Of a stretch of DNA of 64,000 nucleotides, positions 51,581 through 62,643 are shown piece after piece. This DNA is from Ancylostoma caninum (lineage: Eukaryota > Nematoda > Chromadorea > Rhabditida > Ancylostomatidae). The stretch covers positions 124,001-188,000 of the forward strand of contig JBAJFG010000625.1 in the NCBI GenBank assembly GCA_037903475.1, read 5' to 3'. Numbering within the stretch: the stretch's first letter is position 1; every line of letters begins with the position of its first letter. The notes under the pieces were generated by a model. That model saw only the letters and a list, made by a program, of their open reading frames with translations, did no database searches and was not told the origin of the DNA. The translations under genes were made by a program, and so were the position numbers.

Positions 51581-54500
51581 CGCTGTACCAAACGCCATGA
51601 AGCGCAGTAAAGGCAGCCTTAGCGTCATCCTTGTTCGCCAACTTCATGAAAACGACGCCTTCTGGTGAAGTTACATCAACGCCGATGTGCAGTGGTACGA
51701 CTGGATACACCTTCTCCTTCAGTGCTTCAGTGATTCCGTCTACATCGACCCTGAGGAAAGTACTCCGTAGTCCTTCAACGTTAACAATCGTTTAGGTCAG
51801 ATATACAGTCATCTCCAAATTCATAACGACAACAAATCTCGGTGACGTTTACTACTAACAAGCCACCCTGTAAAGCAAGACATGTCTTAAAAATATACTA
51901 GTTGACTCTTTGCTCGTAATGCTTAGCAAAGATAGTCGAATGATATAAAATGTCGCTTTGCACTAGAACCCTGAATGCAAGTGCTGGGAGTTATCAAGAC
52001 AATCGGAAAATTGCTAAGAAGCGATTCTTCAAGTGAGTTCCGAGGGACAGCTTGTTTCAAAGTCAGCATAGCTACGCTTTACGCTCATTTTTAAAACCAT
52101 CACAACAACACAGCCATAGCCAACCAACATTTGCTCTTGAAACAATAATACAAACAAGAAAGAACTACTTCCAACCCTGCTAATTCTATCATACTCGGAT
52201 ATATAATAAAAACACCTTCTAGTAATGCGTGAACCATAGTAATCTACAATGGGTTATTCACCTTATGAAGTGTCACTCAGCTAGATAGGTGGAAGGGAAC
52301 ACCCATACTGAATTACCTGACCTCTGCACCTCCTAGATGCCCTCATTAGGAATTTTGAAAGAAAATGGATACAAGACTGCCCGCAGGACTACCTTCCTAC
52401 TACAGCATGAACCACTGGAAGCATTTTGGATTCCTGCCAAAAGCCCAACAGTGAATGGAAAGGCAAAGCATCTTCATGACTATAATGTCAAACGCTTTAT
52501 TGAACTACAGATTCTGATTTGCATGAGCATCTGGCAAAGGGTTGGGGCCCCCTTAAAATCCTCAAAAATGAGCTCCGGTTTAGCTCTCATACTGGGTGGT
52601 TCACCGTCCTACTGACAACCCTGCCAAAATTCCAAAAAAAAAAAAATCGAATATGGCTGCTACTGTGAAACATTGGTTCCATCTAAACACAGCGAAAACT
52701 CACTCCTCGTCCTCCACCTCTTCTTTTCCAAACATGTCTCTGATCTTCAGGCATCGAGTCAGCGCCTCAGCTGGAATGTTCGGTGACAGCAACTTGGTCG
52801 ATGAAGACATGCTCATGCCAGGAGGTGGAGCGAACGCTGCAAATTTTAGTGCAATACCACTATTGGTAAACGCAAGTAAATTCCATAAAATTATGAGTAG
52901 AATGTACACGTTTTTCGACTACAATATTCTGATTTAGAGAAATGATGTCTATGTCACGAAGTGCCGACAATCTTTACCTACCACTCGGTAGCTATGCCCC
53001 TTCTTCATGAATGGGTCAGGATCGTACAAAGGAATTTCAGTAAAAAAAAACTTGAGAATGGGTCTAGGGTTCTTCGCGCATTGTTCAGCCTTACAAATCC
53101 TTTTCACTACAGAAAAGAGAAAAACATTACAATGATGTCTGTTCTACCAACAAGTTTCTGCACTGCCTATAGTCTACCCAAGGGAGCATTTGGGAAAGAG
53201 GTTCAGCCCTTCCGTTGAACCCACCGTTTCTTCACAGAATTCGGAATAACTACAAGACCCGTCTTAAAAGAACAAACTTCTCGACACATTTATTCCGCAA
53301 ATCAAAAGTTTTACAACGAACAGCGAAACGGCGGTTAGCTGAGGTTACAAAATGAAAGGGCTTCTGAACTGAGGAAAACCCCATGCTTCATTAGCAATAA
53401 CAAAAAACTGCGAGAATGACAACGATGATCCACCCTAAGGATTACAATACAATGGATTATCCCATTTTCACTACCAATTACAACATAGTAAAAGTAAAAT
53501 ATAATATGCAGTTACTAGGCGCCCTGCAGAGGTGCAGAATATATATGCTAACAAATAAAATTAACAGAACCAAATGCAAAAGATCATTGTTTTTGAGAAT
53601 ACATTAGTGACTCAAAGTGAATCCTACATTTCAGAAATAAGTAACAATGGGCCCTTCCTCACAAATCACCGACAAATCAACAAAATTTCAAAATACTCCA
53701 CTTGGCAGTTTCAGGAGAGCTCCGGTTTTGAAGCATGCATAGTCTAGAGCCTACCCGATCCCTGCCAACCGGTACGCTTCGCCGGTATCCATCTCCACAC
53801 ATCGCATTCTTGGCCACCACGGAGAAGACGTGTCTCGGTGGCGATGCGAGACTCATTGGCGTTGATGAAGTCAACGGCTCGTTCCCAACGGGCTAACTCA
53901 GCTCCTCTTCTGAAATTAAAGAGGTTATTGGCGAATATACTAAAAGGCTAATTGTTACAACCATCAGGAAGAAATATGAATAGCTACCATGATATTCACT
54001 ATGATTGTCTTCTGGTTCCTACTGTTAACAAGCAGAGCGACCCCACTTTCTCAACCAAAAATGCAACTTTCGCTTCTCATTTTAACACTAACTGGCCGAA
54101 ACCTCCGCCCATGAGTAAATGTAGGGAAGAACTATAAGAAAGATTTGAAACATGACAATTTCACAACTTCTAGGACGAAAAATTGAAAACTGATAGGGAA
54201 AATATTACAACTATGCCAAACAATACAGCCCACTTCTACATCTTCTCTTACTGTATTTACGAGCAAAATTTACTCTGTTACTTGAATGCGATGAGAGCTT
54301 CAGTATTAGTTTTTATTCTAGCAAGGCTTAGCAGCTCGCTCAGGCCGATAGGAGAGGAAAAGTACGAGAATATATGGAAAACTAGAAACAAGGAAATATT
54401 CCGAAATTCACCTCTTCGCTGGTGGGAACATGATATCGCGGACATGTGGAATGGAGATGTAGTCCTCACCATTCTCGGTTGCATCTCGCACAACGTCTAA

Positions 54501-57324
54501 AAAGAGAAATAACAGCTGATGCACATAAAATTATGCTAACCATTACTACCTACCCAATATTTTATCTACCAGGTCATAGAATGCAGCTTCCTCCTGCTCT
54601 TTTAGCTGCTTCCACTTCTTGTGCCCAAAATAGACCGCTAATACTACCGCAGCGGCTAAAAACCAAGAACAAGTATGAGCTGACCTGAAAACCAGGTGCT
54701 GAACCTCAAACGACTAACCTCCCAGCACAACAAAGCTCGGTACTATGGCATACATGTAGAAGAACGCGACAGTGTCGCGAATCGCACCTGGAAGGGCTAT
54801 GATCATTCATAGAGCCAGTGCATAATCAAAAACACAATAAACATATACCAGATATTGTATGAGCAGTTGCAGCTAGCGCTTCTTGGCGTGCAGTTCCGAT
54901 GTAGGCAACGGCCAAAAGGACGAAGAAAATTGTTAGGATTATCAACAGTACGGTTGACACATCCCTGAAGCGGAAAATTTTGAGCAACAGTGAAAGAAAT
55001 AGAAACTTGGAGTAGAAATCTACCTTCCAACAGTTTGCTGCTGAACTCTAATCCGACCAGTACGAGGATCGCGATCAACACGAGTCTTCGTTGAGCCATG
55101 ACGCAGCTCATACTCTGATCCTGGCACTTTTCCTGCTTTGAACTGGAAACGAACAATTTCAAACCCAAACCAGTAAAGAATAAAATGTCTTGAAGCTTTT
55201 CTGCGAAATCCACAGCCAATAAATCTAGATATCTATCACATATACCCCTTTCAGAAAAACTGAACGAGGTCTTGGTGGCCGACTCCTCGCATTCTCATGA
55301 ATACCCCTTCCTTTTTTTCTCTAGAACAAGTGGCTTAAGAACGTGGTTTCAGTATTTTCGCAAAGAATCATACAGATCATCGTAATCGGTGCCTCCTAAC
55401 TATTACAAGGGCACGAAAATCTCGAAAAAGAAAGTGACAGAATAAGCTAAACTTCCAAGATAGTAACAATATAAAAGCGGAAAAGTCAGATGAACCCACG
55501 TCATATCCAAGCAGTCTGTCCCAAGCTTTCCTCAGCGGAGAACGTTTCTCTGGTCCGGTTACTTTGGTGGTGTAGACGATCCGGCTCGATTCCTGGCCAT
55601 CCTCGTCGTCATCGTCCTCTTCGCCAGTGGTATTTCCCAGGTCCAACAATCCACGAGAGCCTGAAAATATGTACTATAACATTCTGTTCAAAAAATCTGT
55701 CGTTCTAGATGAAGCACATCATCGTTGTAATTTTTAAAACTCACCAATAGGACTGGTTGTTCCATACACGCTTCTGTTGCTCCTGTCAAATAGACCACTG
55801 CGGTCATGAGACGAGTCACCAGCAAAGGTGTATGAAGCCGTAGTCGTAACACGCGTAGAAGGACGTGGTGGAGTTCTGAAATCTCTGAATCCTTACATGG
55901 AATACATAGAAAAAGAAACGAGAAAAATCAGAAAGTAGGTTTGTGAAAACCTAAGAAACTAACAAAAGGAAAAATACAAGGGAGGGAAAAAACGAGAAAG
56001 TCACTGCCAGCTCTCCTATACCTCGTTCCAAAAAAGTTGTGAAATGAGTACTAAGACCTACGTAATTGCCAAGGATGAATAGTAGCTTCGTTTAATAAAA
56101 AACTATCTGTGGAATTTCCCTTGAGCTTCAGCGGAGAGAGAAAATACGACACCTCTTTTTGAAAGCTTTAGCCTAACAAAACGATGCCACTAAAAGCAAG
56201 GGTTTCTCTCCTTTGCGTGGTACATACCTCTGAGTGAACAATAAATTGAGTGGTAGAATATATAGTCGTAAAAGAGGAGCAAATAGGCACTAGCTAACCA
56301 TACTGGGGCAAGACCATGGATGGTTGTGAAAAAGAACAGAATATATCATCTAACTAGGAAAATGTTTGAAAACAATCCGGAAAACTGCATTGTAAAATCA
56401 AGGATAAGCTTGGGTAAAAGAGCGGATTGAAAAAAAAGAATATACGTAAAGCACAGATAAGCACAACATTCCACTTACTTCGGAAGTACTGTCTTCCGCG
56501 GTGGCGTAGCTCCAGGGCGATCTGTGACATACCCAGGTACAATTGGAGCCGTGGAACGCTGCGTTGTCACTGGGCGATCGGTGCTGTACCCAGGAACAAT
56601 TTGAGCCGTAGAGCGAGGTATTGATGAAGCAGATGAGATGGAAGAGCTCATGTAAGAGCGCCTAAAAAACCTTTAGAAGGAAAGAAAAAGGATAGAAGAA
56701 AGGGAGTAAATGTGATAATGTGAAGTTCCAAGAAATGCCACAGCAAAAAATACGCAAAAGATGAAACTCACCTCTCACTAGCTCTCGTAGTTGGAGACGG
56801 AGGAGCGGGTGGAGTATCTTCACGAGGAGGCTCCGGAGTTGAGGTCACTACCCTTGAGTAAGACACTGTCTCTGATGCATCTTCGTCTGAACCATCTAAA
56901 ATTACGACAAACAAATTCTACAGCTAATCGGATTTGCACGCCCCACACTCGAAACTAAAAAAAACTCGTAACATTAGAAAAATACCTTCACTTTCGGAAC
57001 GATTCAGCCTACGACGACTTGTCAGTGTAGAGCTCCTGGTAGCTGAGGCTGTCCTCGAAGGCGACTTTGAAATAGGACGCTTCGGTGGAGGTGAAGCCTG
57101 TAAAGAAGAATGGTAAAAACAGAGGCCTTAACTTGAAATAAAAATGATACCTTAGCCTTTACTGGTGCAACCACGGCTGTCTTCGGTGGTCCTTGCTTCA
57201 GGAGTTTCATCAATTTTTTCTCATACAACGAACGCGATGTGCCACTTACAGGCCCAACATTGACGTTGTACTTCATAAGCTCATCGCGGAGCTCCTTGTC
57301 CGAAAGCAAAGTAACGTCTTTCAT
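51581..57324 (-). CDS. lem-2: LEM-2 / MAN1-type inner nuclear membrane protein (3' end unresolved)
   Basis: Inner nuclear membrane LEM-domain protein; the family binds BAF and lamin and tethers chromatin. Exons on the minus strand, all in phase with GT-AG introns: 57324-57151, 57097-56986, 56895-56772, 56661-56479, 55875-55745, 55660-55500, 55142-55024, 54964-54849, 54787-54719, 54655-54554, 54496-54412, 53909-53755, 52836-52704, 51750-51581, giving about 611 residues. Residues 1-45 are a LEM domain ([17 protein letters not shown] core). Residues 59-335 are Ser/Thr/Pro/Arg-rich with an acidic EEDDDDED run. The membrane segments are about 338-358 and 380-406. The region after them contains [37 protein letters not shown] and VWRW, as in the MAN1 winged helix. 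Exons 13-14 ([31 protein letters not shown]) match the MAN1 RRM. The start is chosen because the LEM domain begins there, 58 nt after a splice acceptor. The last RRM strand and stop lie beyond 51,581 and were not placed with confidence. The domain identity is firm; the symbol follows the nematode orthologue. Confidence 0.93.
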
Positions 57325-57382
57325 CTCGACACCTGAGTTGTGCCAAGATTTTGAAGCTGACCGAGCGAAGTACGAGTTAAAA

Positions 57383-57384
57383 CT
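57383..57384 (-). promoter_or_regulatory. Probable trans-splice (spliced-leader) acceptor of lem-2
   Basis: Reading the minus strand, CCACTTTTCAG precedes the lem-2 start by 58 nt and no exon is visible upstream of it. A T-rich tract ending in TTTTCAG just before a first coding exon is the usual form of a nematode spliced-leader acceptor. It could also be a cis acceptor joined to a distant non-coding exon. Confidence 0.5.
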
Positions 57385-58107
57385 GAAAAGTGGAACGCAT
57401 AGAAACAGATAGGTCCCTGATGATAACCTCCACAACTCTGAAGAAACAGAAAAACACCTTCCATTCAATCTGATGTTCGACGGAAACACTAAAAATAATG
57501 AAAAAAATGCGGAAAATTTGTTTTGCATTGCGGTGCAGTGATGGAAACAATCGCAACCTAATCTAGGGCATTCTCATAAAAAAGGAAATTTTGCAAGACT
57601 GTCGAAGCATAGATACATGACTTAAAAAGATGTTTGCAAATAGAGCAAAAAGAATGGAAGATGGAGGGTATAGGGTAAAGCTGGGACTCTAACTTACTCA
57701 AAATGAACTAATTAAAAGTCTAAAAACAAAAAAAGCAAAAATATTGAGAGAGAACCAGAAGTGAAGGACAAATGTCGAAATTCTCGATATGTCGTAGTGA
57801 AAGCAACATGACCGTCACTCAGCCACATCTCTTAAGACTTTTTAAGAATAGAAGCTGAGATAGTGTTCCGGAACGTTTTTCTCAAGAAAAGTAATAAAAG
57901 AATGAATGAATAGTGGAATACTAGGCGGGCGCTAGGAACATCCGAAATAGGGAATAGATGAGAAAAATTATTACTGCTCTGATGTCATCATTTTAACCGG
58001 CCACCGTGAACGTAAACGAAAGCGATGACGCTAGAATGTTTTAGTCTTTCTTTGCTGACCAGCTGGCAGAAAACCTTCTGGGATATTAGCAGAATCTCTT
58101 GAGTTTT

Positions 58108-58150
58108 ACTGTTTCTTTCTTTTTTTTTCTTTTTCTTTTTTTTTTTTTGA
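58108..58150. repeat. T-rich low-complexity tract upstream of lem-2
   Basis: Nearly continuous T with scattered C, about 725 bp upstream of the lem-2 trans-splice site. It reads as a poly-A/G tract in lem-2 orientation. Confidence 0.75.
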
Positions 58151-58205
58151 ATGGGTGCTATCACTCTGTTACTAAACAGAAGTTCAAAAGAAAGAAAAGG
58201 CAGAA

Positions 58206-58397
58206 ATGGCGAAAAAAAAAACAGAAGTCGAGAACAAATGCCGTGTTCGAAATGCTGCAGTGGAAATGCCATGCCCGTCATCCAATTACGCAGATTCTCC
58301 AAGAGGCCAGATGGATACAATCAATATTGAGTTCAGACTAAGAAATCGTCCATCATTAACCGCATATGGTCACCGGCGCTCCCAACTGACAACGTGA
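58206..58397 (+). CDS. Hypothetical 63-residue open frame upstream of lem-2
   Basis: ATG to TGA frame divergent from lem-2, whose trans-splice site is about 820 bp away. The product is basic with a mixed middle (MAKKKTEVENKCRVRNAAVE start). Codon structure looks reasonable (many RNY codons), but no family is recognised and there is no clear splice or promoter signal. A chance frame cannot be excluded. Confidence 0.18.
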   Translation: MAKKKTEVENKCRVRNAAVEMPCPSSNYADSPRGQMDTINIEFRLRNRPSLTAYGHRRSQLTT

Positions 58398-59015
58398 TTC
58401 CGTTCTATGTTCAGCATAAATTCCATAGACACGTGAACCAGATAACATAAAGAGAAGCAACGGTAAGCAAGAAACCAGTTCGGGAAACAGATTTGGAGAA
58501 TAATGCGGTGGCCGAATCAAATTGTGCGTGACCAACAATAGCTTCTTAAATAAGATAATCGTTCCCATTAATCTTAAGCAGAAGTTCAGGCGGAAAACAC
58601 TCTCATTTACAGCACTCAATGAAATAAAACAATTTTTATAACAGAACACATAGTGAGATCCCTTGAATACTAACTTGGAGTGTTCCCTTGGAGAAAAAAA
58701 CACGAAGAAATGGACGAAAACCAAGAAGAAATATCGCACGCATAGAAAAACTTTAGCCATAAACAAACGACCAATGGGCAAACATACTTCCAACGGATCT
58801 CCAAAATGTGCGTGCCAATGAAAAAGCCACAGAAACGTTACGAAATAAAAAGAACTCGTAATGCAAAATTCGAAAAGCGCACGGATTTCGAAAGCGCAAA
58901 ACGCCGCACGGAGTTCAAATTGCGGCGTTCCCGCGCATAAGCAGCGTCTCCTGGCGCGTCGTACGCGAAGCCAACGCTGCACAGGCTGAGCAAGAAGTAC
59001 ACACAAGACTGTCAC
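58356..59015 (-). CDS. Long hydrophobic open frame of doubtful coding status
   Basis: A 219-codon uninterrupted frame, the longest in the window. It is dominated by Phe, Leu and Val, with a basic, CpG-rich N-terminal part (RRARRRCLC). It lies on the pyrimidine-rich strand, where stop codons are depleted by composition alone, and it shows no spaced membrane-helix pattern, family motif or good splice sites. The length is more than expected by chance for average composition, so it is recorded, but I think composition explains it. Confidence 0.15.
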   Translation of the reverse strand: MTVLCVLLAQPVQRWLRVRRARRRCLCAGTPQFELRAAFCAFEIRALFEFCITSSFYFVTFLWLFHWHAHFGDPLEVCLPIGRLFMAKVFLCVRYFFLVFVHFFVFFSPREHSKLVFKGSHYVFCYKNCFISLSAVNESVFRLNFCLRLMGTIILFKKLLLVTHNLIRPPHYSPNLFPELVSCLPLLLFMLSGSRVYGIYAEHRTESRCQLGAPVTICG

Positions 59016-59549
59016 CCTGGTGATAGGTGGTTGAGTGTATTTCTCTTCTGAAATGAAGGGTTAACCGGTAGAACAAGCAAACTCCCGCTCACAAAGTCGA
59101 AGAAGCGAATTCCTACCCTGAAGCTCGCAAACGGGGCTTTTCTTGGTTGATTTTACTGATTTATTCAGTGAATTGTGAAAAATAGTTGGAAGACAAACGC
59201 ACTGCTCAATGAAAAAGAGGGAATTGTGGGGAGAAGGGGGGGGGGGTACGCACGTTCAGAATCGTAGGCTTGAACCTACGCTTCCAGACATTAATTAACC
59301 TACCACAACTTTTAAGGTCTACTCTCCTCACCCCCTCCCCCCAGCCCAACTTCACTTTCGGTGAATTTGCTCATATATATCAGAGCAAGCCATTTTGTAC
59401 GGTTACAGTGGGATTACTGTGAAGATGCGGAACAAGATATCAATTTCGTCGCGAAGATTACAGTGCGCTGCGAAGTATCGTTGGATCAGCATATCGAACT
59501 TACAACATTGCACAGCTTCAAAAGAGACCTGAGATACTGTGCACTTACC

Positions 59550-59684
59550 ATAACCCCATGAATACAGGGTTACAGTACAAAGTCCGGTGTTAGAATTCGG
59601 AATTTGACCGGTTGGTGCCTCTTTGCAACTTGTAGATGGATATATGACAATCTTGAATTCATACTCTTGTAGGGGATATAAATA
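59550..59684 (-). other. Exon-like segment with a strong donor, minus strand
   Basis: On the minus strand an open frame from an ATG near 59,684 reads FKIVIYPSTSCKEAPTGQIP, then NSNTGLCTVTLYSWGY, and stops coding exactly at a consensus donor (TTATG/GTAAGTGC, GT at 59,549-59,548). The balanced composition and two cysteines suggest an extracellular protein. No convincing upstream acceptor or downstream partner exon was found, so this may be a gene fragment or chance. Confidence 0.25.
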
Positions 59685-61250
59685 CAGCATCTTAAAATCA
59701 TATGGATTCAAAAGCAGTCATAAAATTCCTCTACGCAAGAAGTACTCCTTGATTGAACTAGGAGCATAAGCATGAGGTGTTAAGGTGTGACCCTGGGATG
59801 ATTTCGAAATCGTGATATTTTTTCGTATTTAGGATTTCGTAAGCGAAAAGACAACGAAACGGTGATGACTCCTGCTTTCCCGACGTCTATCGATTTGATT
59901 GCTCCCTGAAGGGTCATCAACATCCATTAATTTTTCGTTTTTTTTTCTGCAAAGGGAATGGTTCCTATTTTAGCGTCTGTAGAGATTGACCCAAAGGCTT
60001 GAAACGTCGAACCCTTCGGAGAACGGAGTCCAGGATAAGTGACTGCGTTACGTTTAGTCACTCCGGTTCTGTAGAGCATAGAATGGCGTATTTTCAGTTT
60101 TCAACAATGCAGTTCCACGAGCGAATGAGCACCAAGGGTTGTTGGCAACCTACTGCGCGTCGCAGCCATCGCTCTCACGAACCTGTCATGTTGTAGACGT
60201 GCTTGGCCATCCGTGACCTAAGTGCTATGACCTTTGAGTGTTCGCTCCGACACACATTAACGTGGGACGCCTATAGATTACGACATATAGCTTTAATATC
60301 GGCGCAGATATCGTTGGAGCATACTATGTGTCGCAGAATGTGGAAGTAGTTGTCCATAGGTTCCTGTCGAAGTTTGTCCGAAAGGAATTATGCTATATTA
60401 TTTTTTATATCATTCGGTAATTTTGAGTGGCATGGGCAGAGTGCGTTATCCGGCGCTGTAAAATCTCTCGGATTCTATTTTCCTAGGTCAAATTTTGCCA
60501 CTCTGGACAAAAGGAATCAAGCATCGGCGATAGGAAGAACTAAGAACTAGTTCTTCTCGTCTTTGTCCTGCTTGGTACTGGTTTTAAACACGGAAGTTGG
60601 GTTGGACCAAAGCTTAGATCTTAATTTGGTAGTCAATTTAATTATTAGAATTTATTTAGTTCCAAAATGAAAAGTGGGAACGGTGCTCAATCATTGCGTG
60701 AACGAGCCATGTGCAAGAAGGGAAAAACAGAGAGAGTCGTTAAGTCTTCGTCGGATGCAGTGGTATAAGAAAAGTCGCAAAAAAATCGTTCATTAATGCT
60801 AAACCTTGAAAGTGTGCGCTCACCTGAATACCTTTAGGCTCGTTTCTAAACAGTACATAAGAGACAAGTGATTTTGCCTTAGCTACAATATTGCAGTATC
60901 CGCGGAGTGGAAAAAAGAGTAATTCTGTCGTAATCTGCTGCTAAAACGCTTGTAAGAAGTGCAAGAAGTGCAGTGGAAGTGCTGTGCCGTCTCAAGAGCT
61001 AATGTGTCTAATCGTCGCAAAGTAAACACTTTTCCCTTCTCCGTGCGATGTTCAGCAAGGATCGTGGACAAAATGGTCTCTGCTCTAGTGTTTTTAGATC
61101 ACGCATTTTGTTTTTGCTACAATAAATTGTATGCAAACCATACTATGAATTCCAAAAAGATAGTTGCGGAAGTTTTACTAGCAAAACACGCAGTAAATCT
61201 GTGGATAGTAAGAGTTTATTTTGGGGTTCTCGTGGAATTTCCAAAAATTA

Positions 61251-61258
61251 TATAAATA
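61251..61258 (+). promoter_or_regulatory. TATA box of the putative secreted-protein gene
   Basis: TATAAATA, followed by GG, lies 37 bp upstream of the ATG at 61,295. It would place transcription start around 61,280 and give a leader of only 10-20 nt. Its position relative to a signal-peptide ATG is what makes it worth recording; an AT-rich genome gives such strings by chance. Confidence 0.4.
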
Positions 61259-61294
61259 GGGTTGCATTTTCTGCAACCAACAATCTTATATACA

Positions 61295-61995
61295 ATGTTG
61301 GCAGCGGTGTTTCTCTCTGTTGTTCTTCTCAAATGCCAGATTAGTGGTTTTTTAGAACCGTGGCGTATCTGTGCAACAAAAGAAATCTTGTGCTGCTCTC
61401 ATAGCAAATACAGGTATTCCTCCGAAGAAATTTTCATGAAAAACTGTGAACTGTGCATAGAAACTGCAGCGAAAGGCAGGGTAAGCTTCAAACGAGCTGT
61501 GGTGATACAAACCGTGTGTCTTTATTGCTATAGCGACAAACAGAGCTGTAAGCAGCGAGTAGACAGCCCCAGACATCAGTGAGCATAACAGCGAGTGCAG
61601 ACCAGTAGCAGGAACGTTCCCGTAATGGTAATGGTTACAGTTTCATCACCTGGCCATATTAGATGAGATTTCCATGTAAAAATCGGATTATAAAAATACT
61701 CTTGGTCAGCGGCTTCTAGGAGAACCATAGTCTACGATAGAAGCAGTGAAACCTAACACATTTTTTACCGCAAGCTCCTCCACTTTGCATGAGCTGAAAG
61801 CCTTAGGCCCTCTCTGTCAACACATATGAAGCTTACCGTAAAAACCCCCTACTGATTTCTCTGCAGAAATACGGCCTGAATCCTAACCTTGCTAAAATAC
61901 CAAAATTTTCTAGAACATCTGTGTCTGATGCGTTCATGGCCTATTTCCACGTATTTCAACAATATATGAACAAAGGCAGAAATCGGAAGGAATAA
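61295..61995 (+). CDS. Putative small secreted cysteine-containing protein (two exons)
   Basis: Proposed gene of 104 residues, not recognised. Exon 1 is 61,295-61,480 (62 codons, phase 0), ending at a good donor (AGG/GTAAGC). Exon 2 is 61,867-61,995, after a textbook nematode acceptor (TTTCTCTGCAG), and stays in frame to TAA. The N-terminus MLAAVFLSVVLLKCQISG looks like a signal peptide. The rest has cysteines at residues 25, 33, 34, 51 and 54 (C-x7-CC-x16-C-x2-C), a KGRK junction that could be a dibasic processing site, and a basic tail (NKGRNRKE). A TATA box stands 37 bp before the ATG. Signal peptide, donor, acceptor, phase and TATA all agree, but there is no known homologue to anchor it. 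Exon 1 could alternatively splice in phase to the Pro-rich frame at 62.68 kb. Confidence 0.45.
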
Positions 61996-62351
61996 AAGTG
62001 GAAGCAACGCTCTAACTAACTTTTTTTATAGGAAGACACAACAACAAATTGAGCAGGATTAGCACCTGCTACTCTCATCGTCTCTCAACCTCCCCACAGA
62101 ACTATATCTGTCATGTCTTCAAAGGATCGCCATCGGGACAGCAGCAGTACACTTCTCGCATCGTCTTGCAGTTCCATTCTCATTTGTTTCTTATGCGAAC
62201 CAGTAGAATCGTATCTCCAATGTGATCCTTCTTTTACGAAACTGCTAGCCCTGGAGAGTGGATACGACTGCGTCAAACTCTATAAACTGATTACAGTATA
62301 GGTACCTGTCGTTCCAAGCAGTTTATCAATCCTAAAGTTGAGGTACATCCA

Positions 62352-62558
62352 CCGACAAGAGTAGAGCAGTGTCATCCCAGATCTGTCCTCCCAGTCGTCG
62401 TTATCCTCCCCTCAATCATAGCCAACATATCCCAACTGCAGCTAGAGAGGGGAAAGCATGGGCAGTAGCTGAGGGCAGGATCGCAGCAGTTGGGAGAAGA
62501 TGACACTAGGTTGTGTGCTCGATGTATTACTGTTCGGGCTGTGTTCCTGCAGCACAAC
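62352..62558. mobile_element. Family 3 copy B, opposite orientation
   Basis: Read on the minus strand, the segment from GCAGGAACACAGCCCGAACA through CATCTTCTCCCAACTGCTGC aligns with 42,361-42,440. A GTGTCATC/GATGACAC pair at 62,370 and 62,498 forms an internal stem. The copy lies between the two weak gene candidates of the right end. Confidence 0.55.
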
Positions 62559-62643
62559 TACAAAAGAGTACTCGTTGATGTGCATGCTCTTCAACGCCAT
62601 AGTTACGAGTAATCTGTTGTGATATAAAAACGATCAAAACGAT

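Noticed and set aside
54803..55219. 138-codon minus-strand frame within lem-2
   Set aside because: It is the wrong frame across exons 7-8 and an intron; the in-phase exons give the membrane segment and a conserved order.
55377..55500. Continuation of lem-2 exon 6 beyond the donor as a hydrophobic segment
   Set aside because: Splicing at 55,500 joins in phase to the hydrophilic exon 7, and a better membrane segment follows in exon 8.
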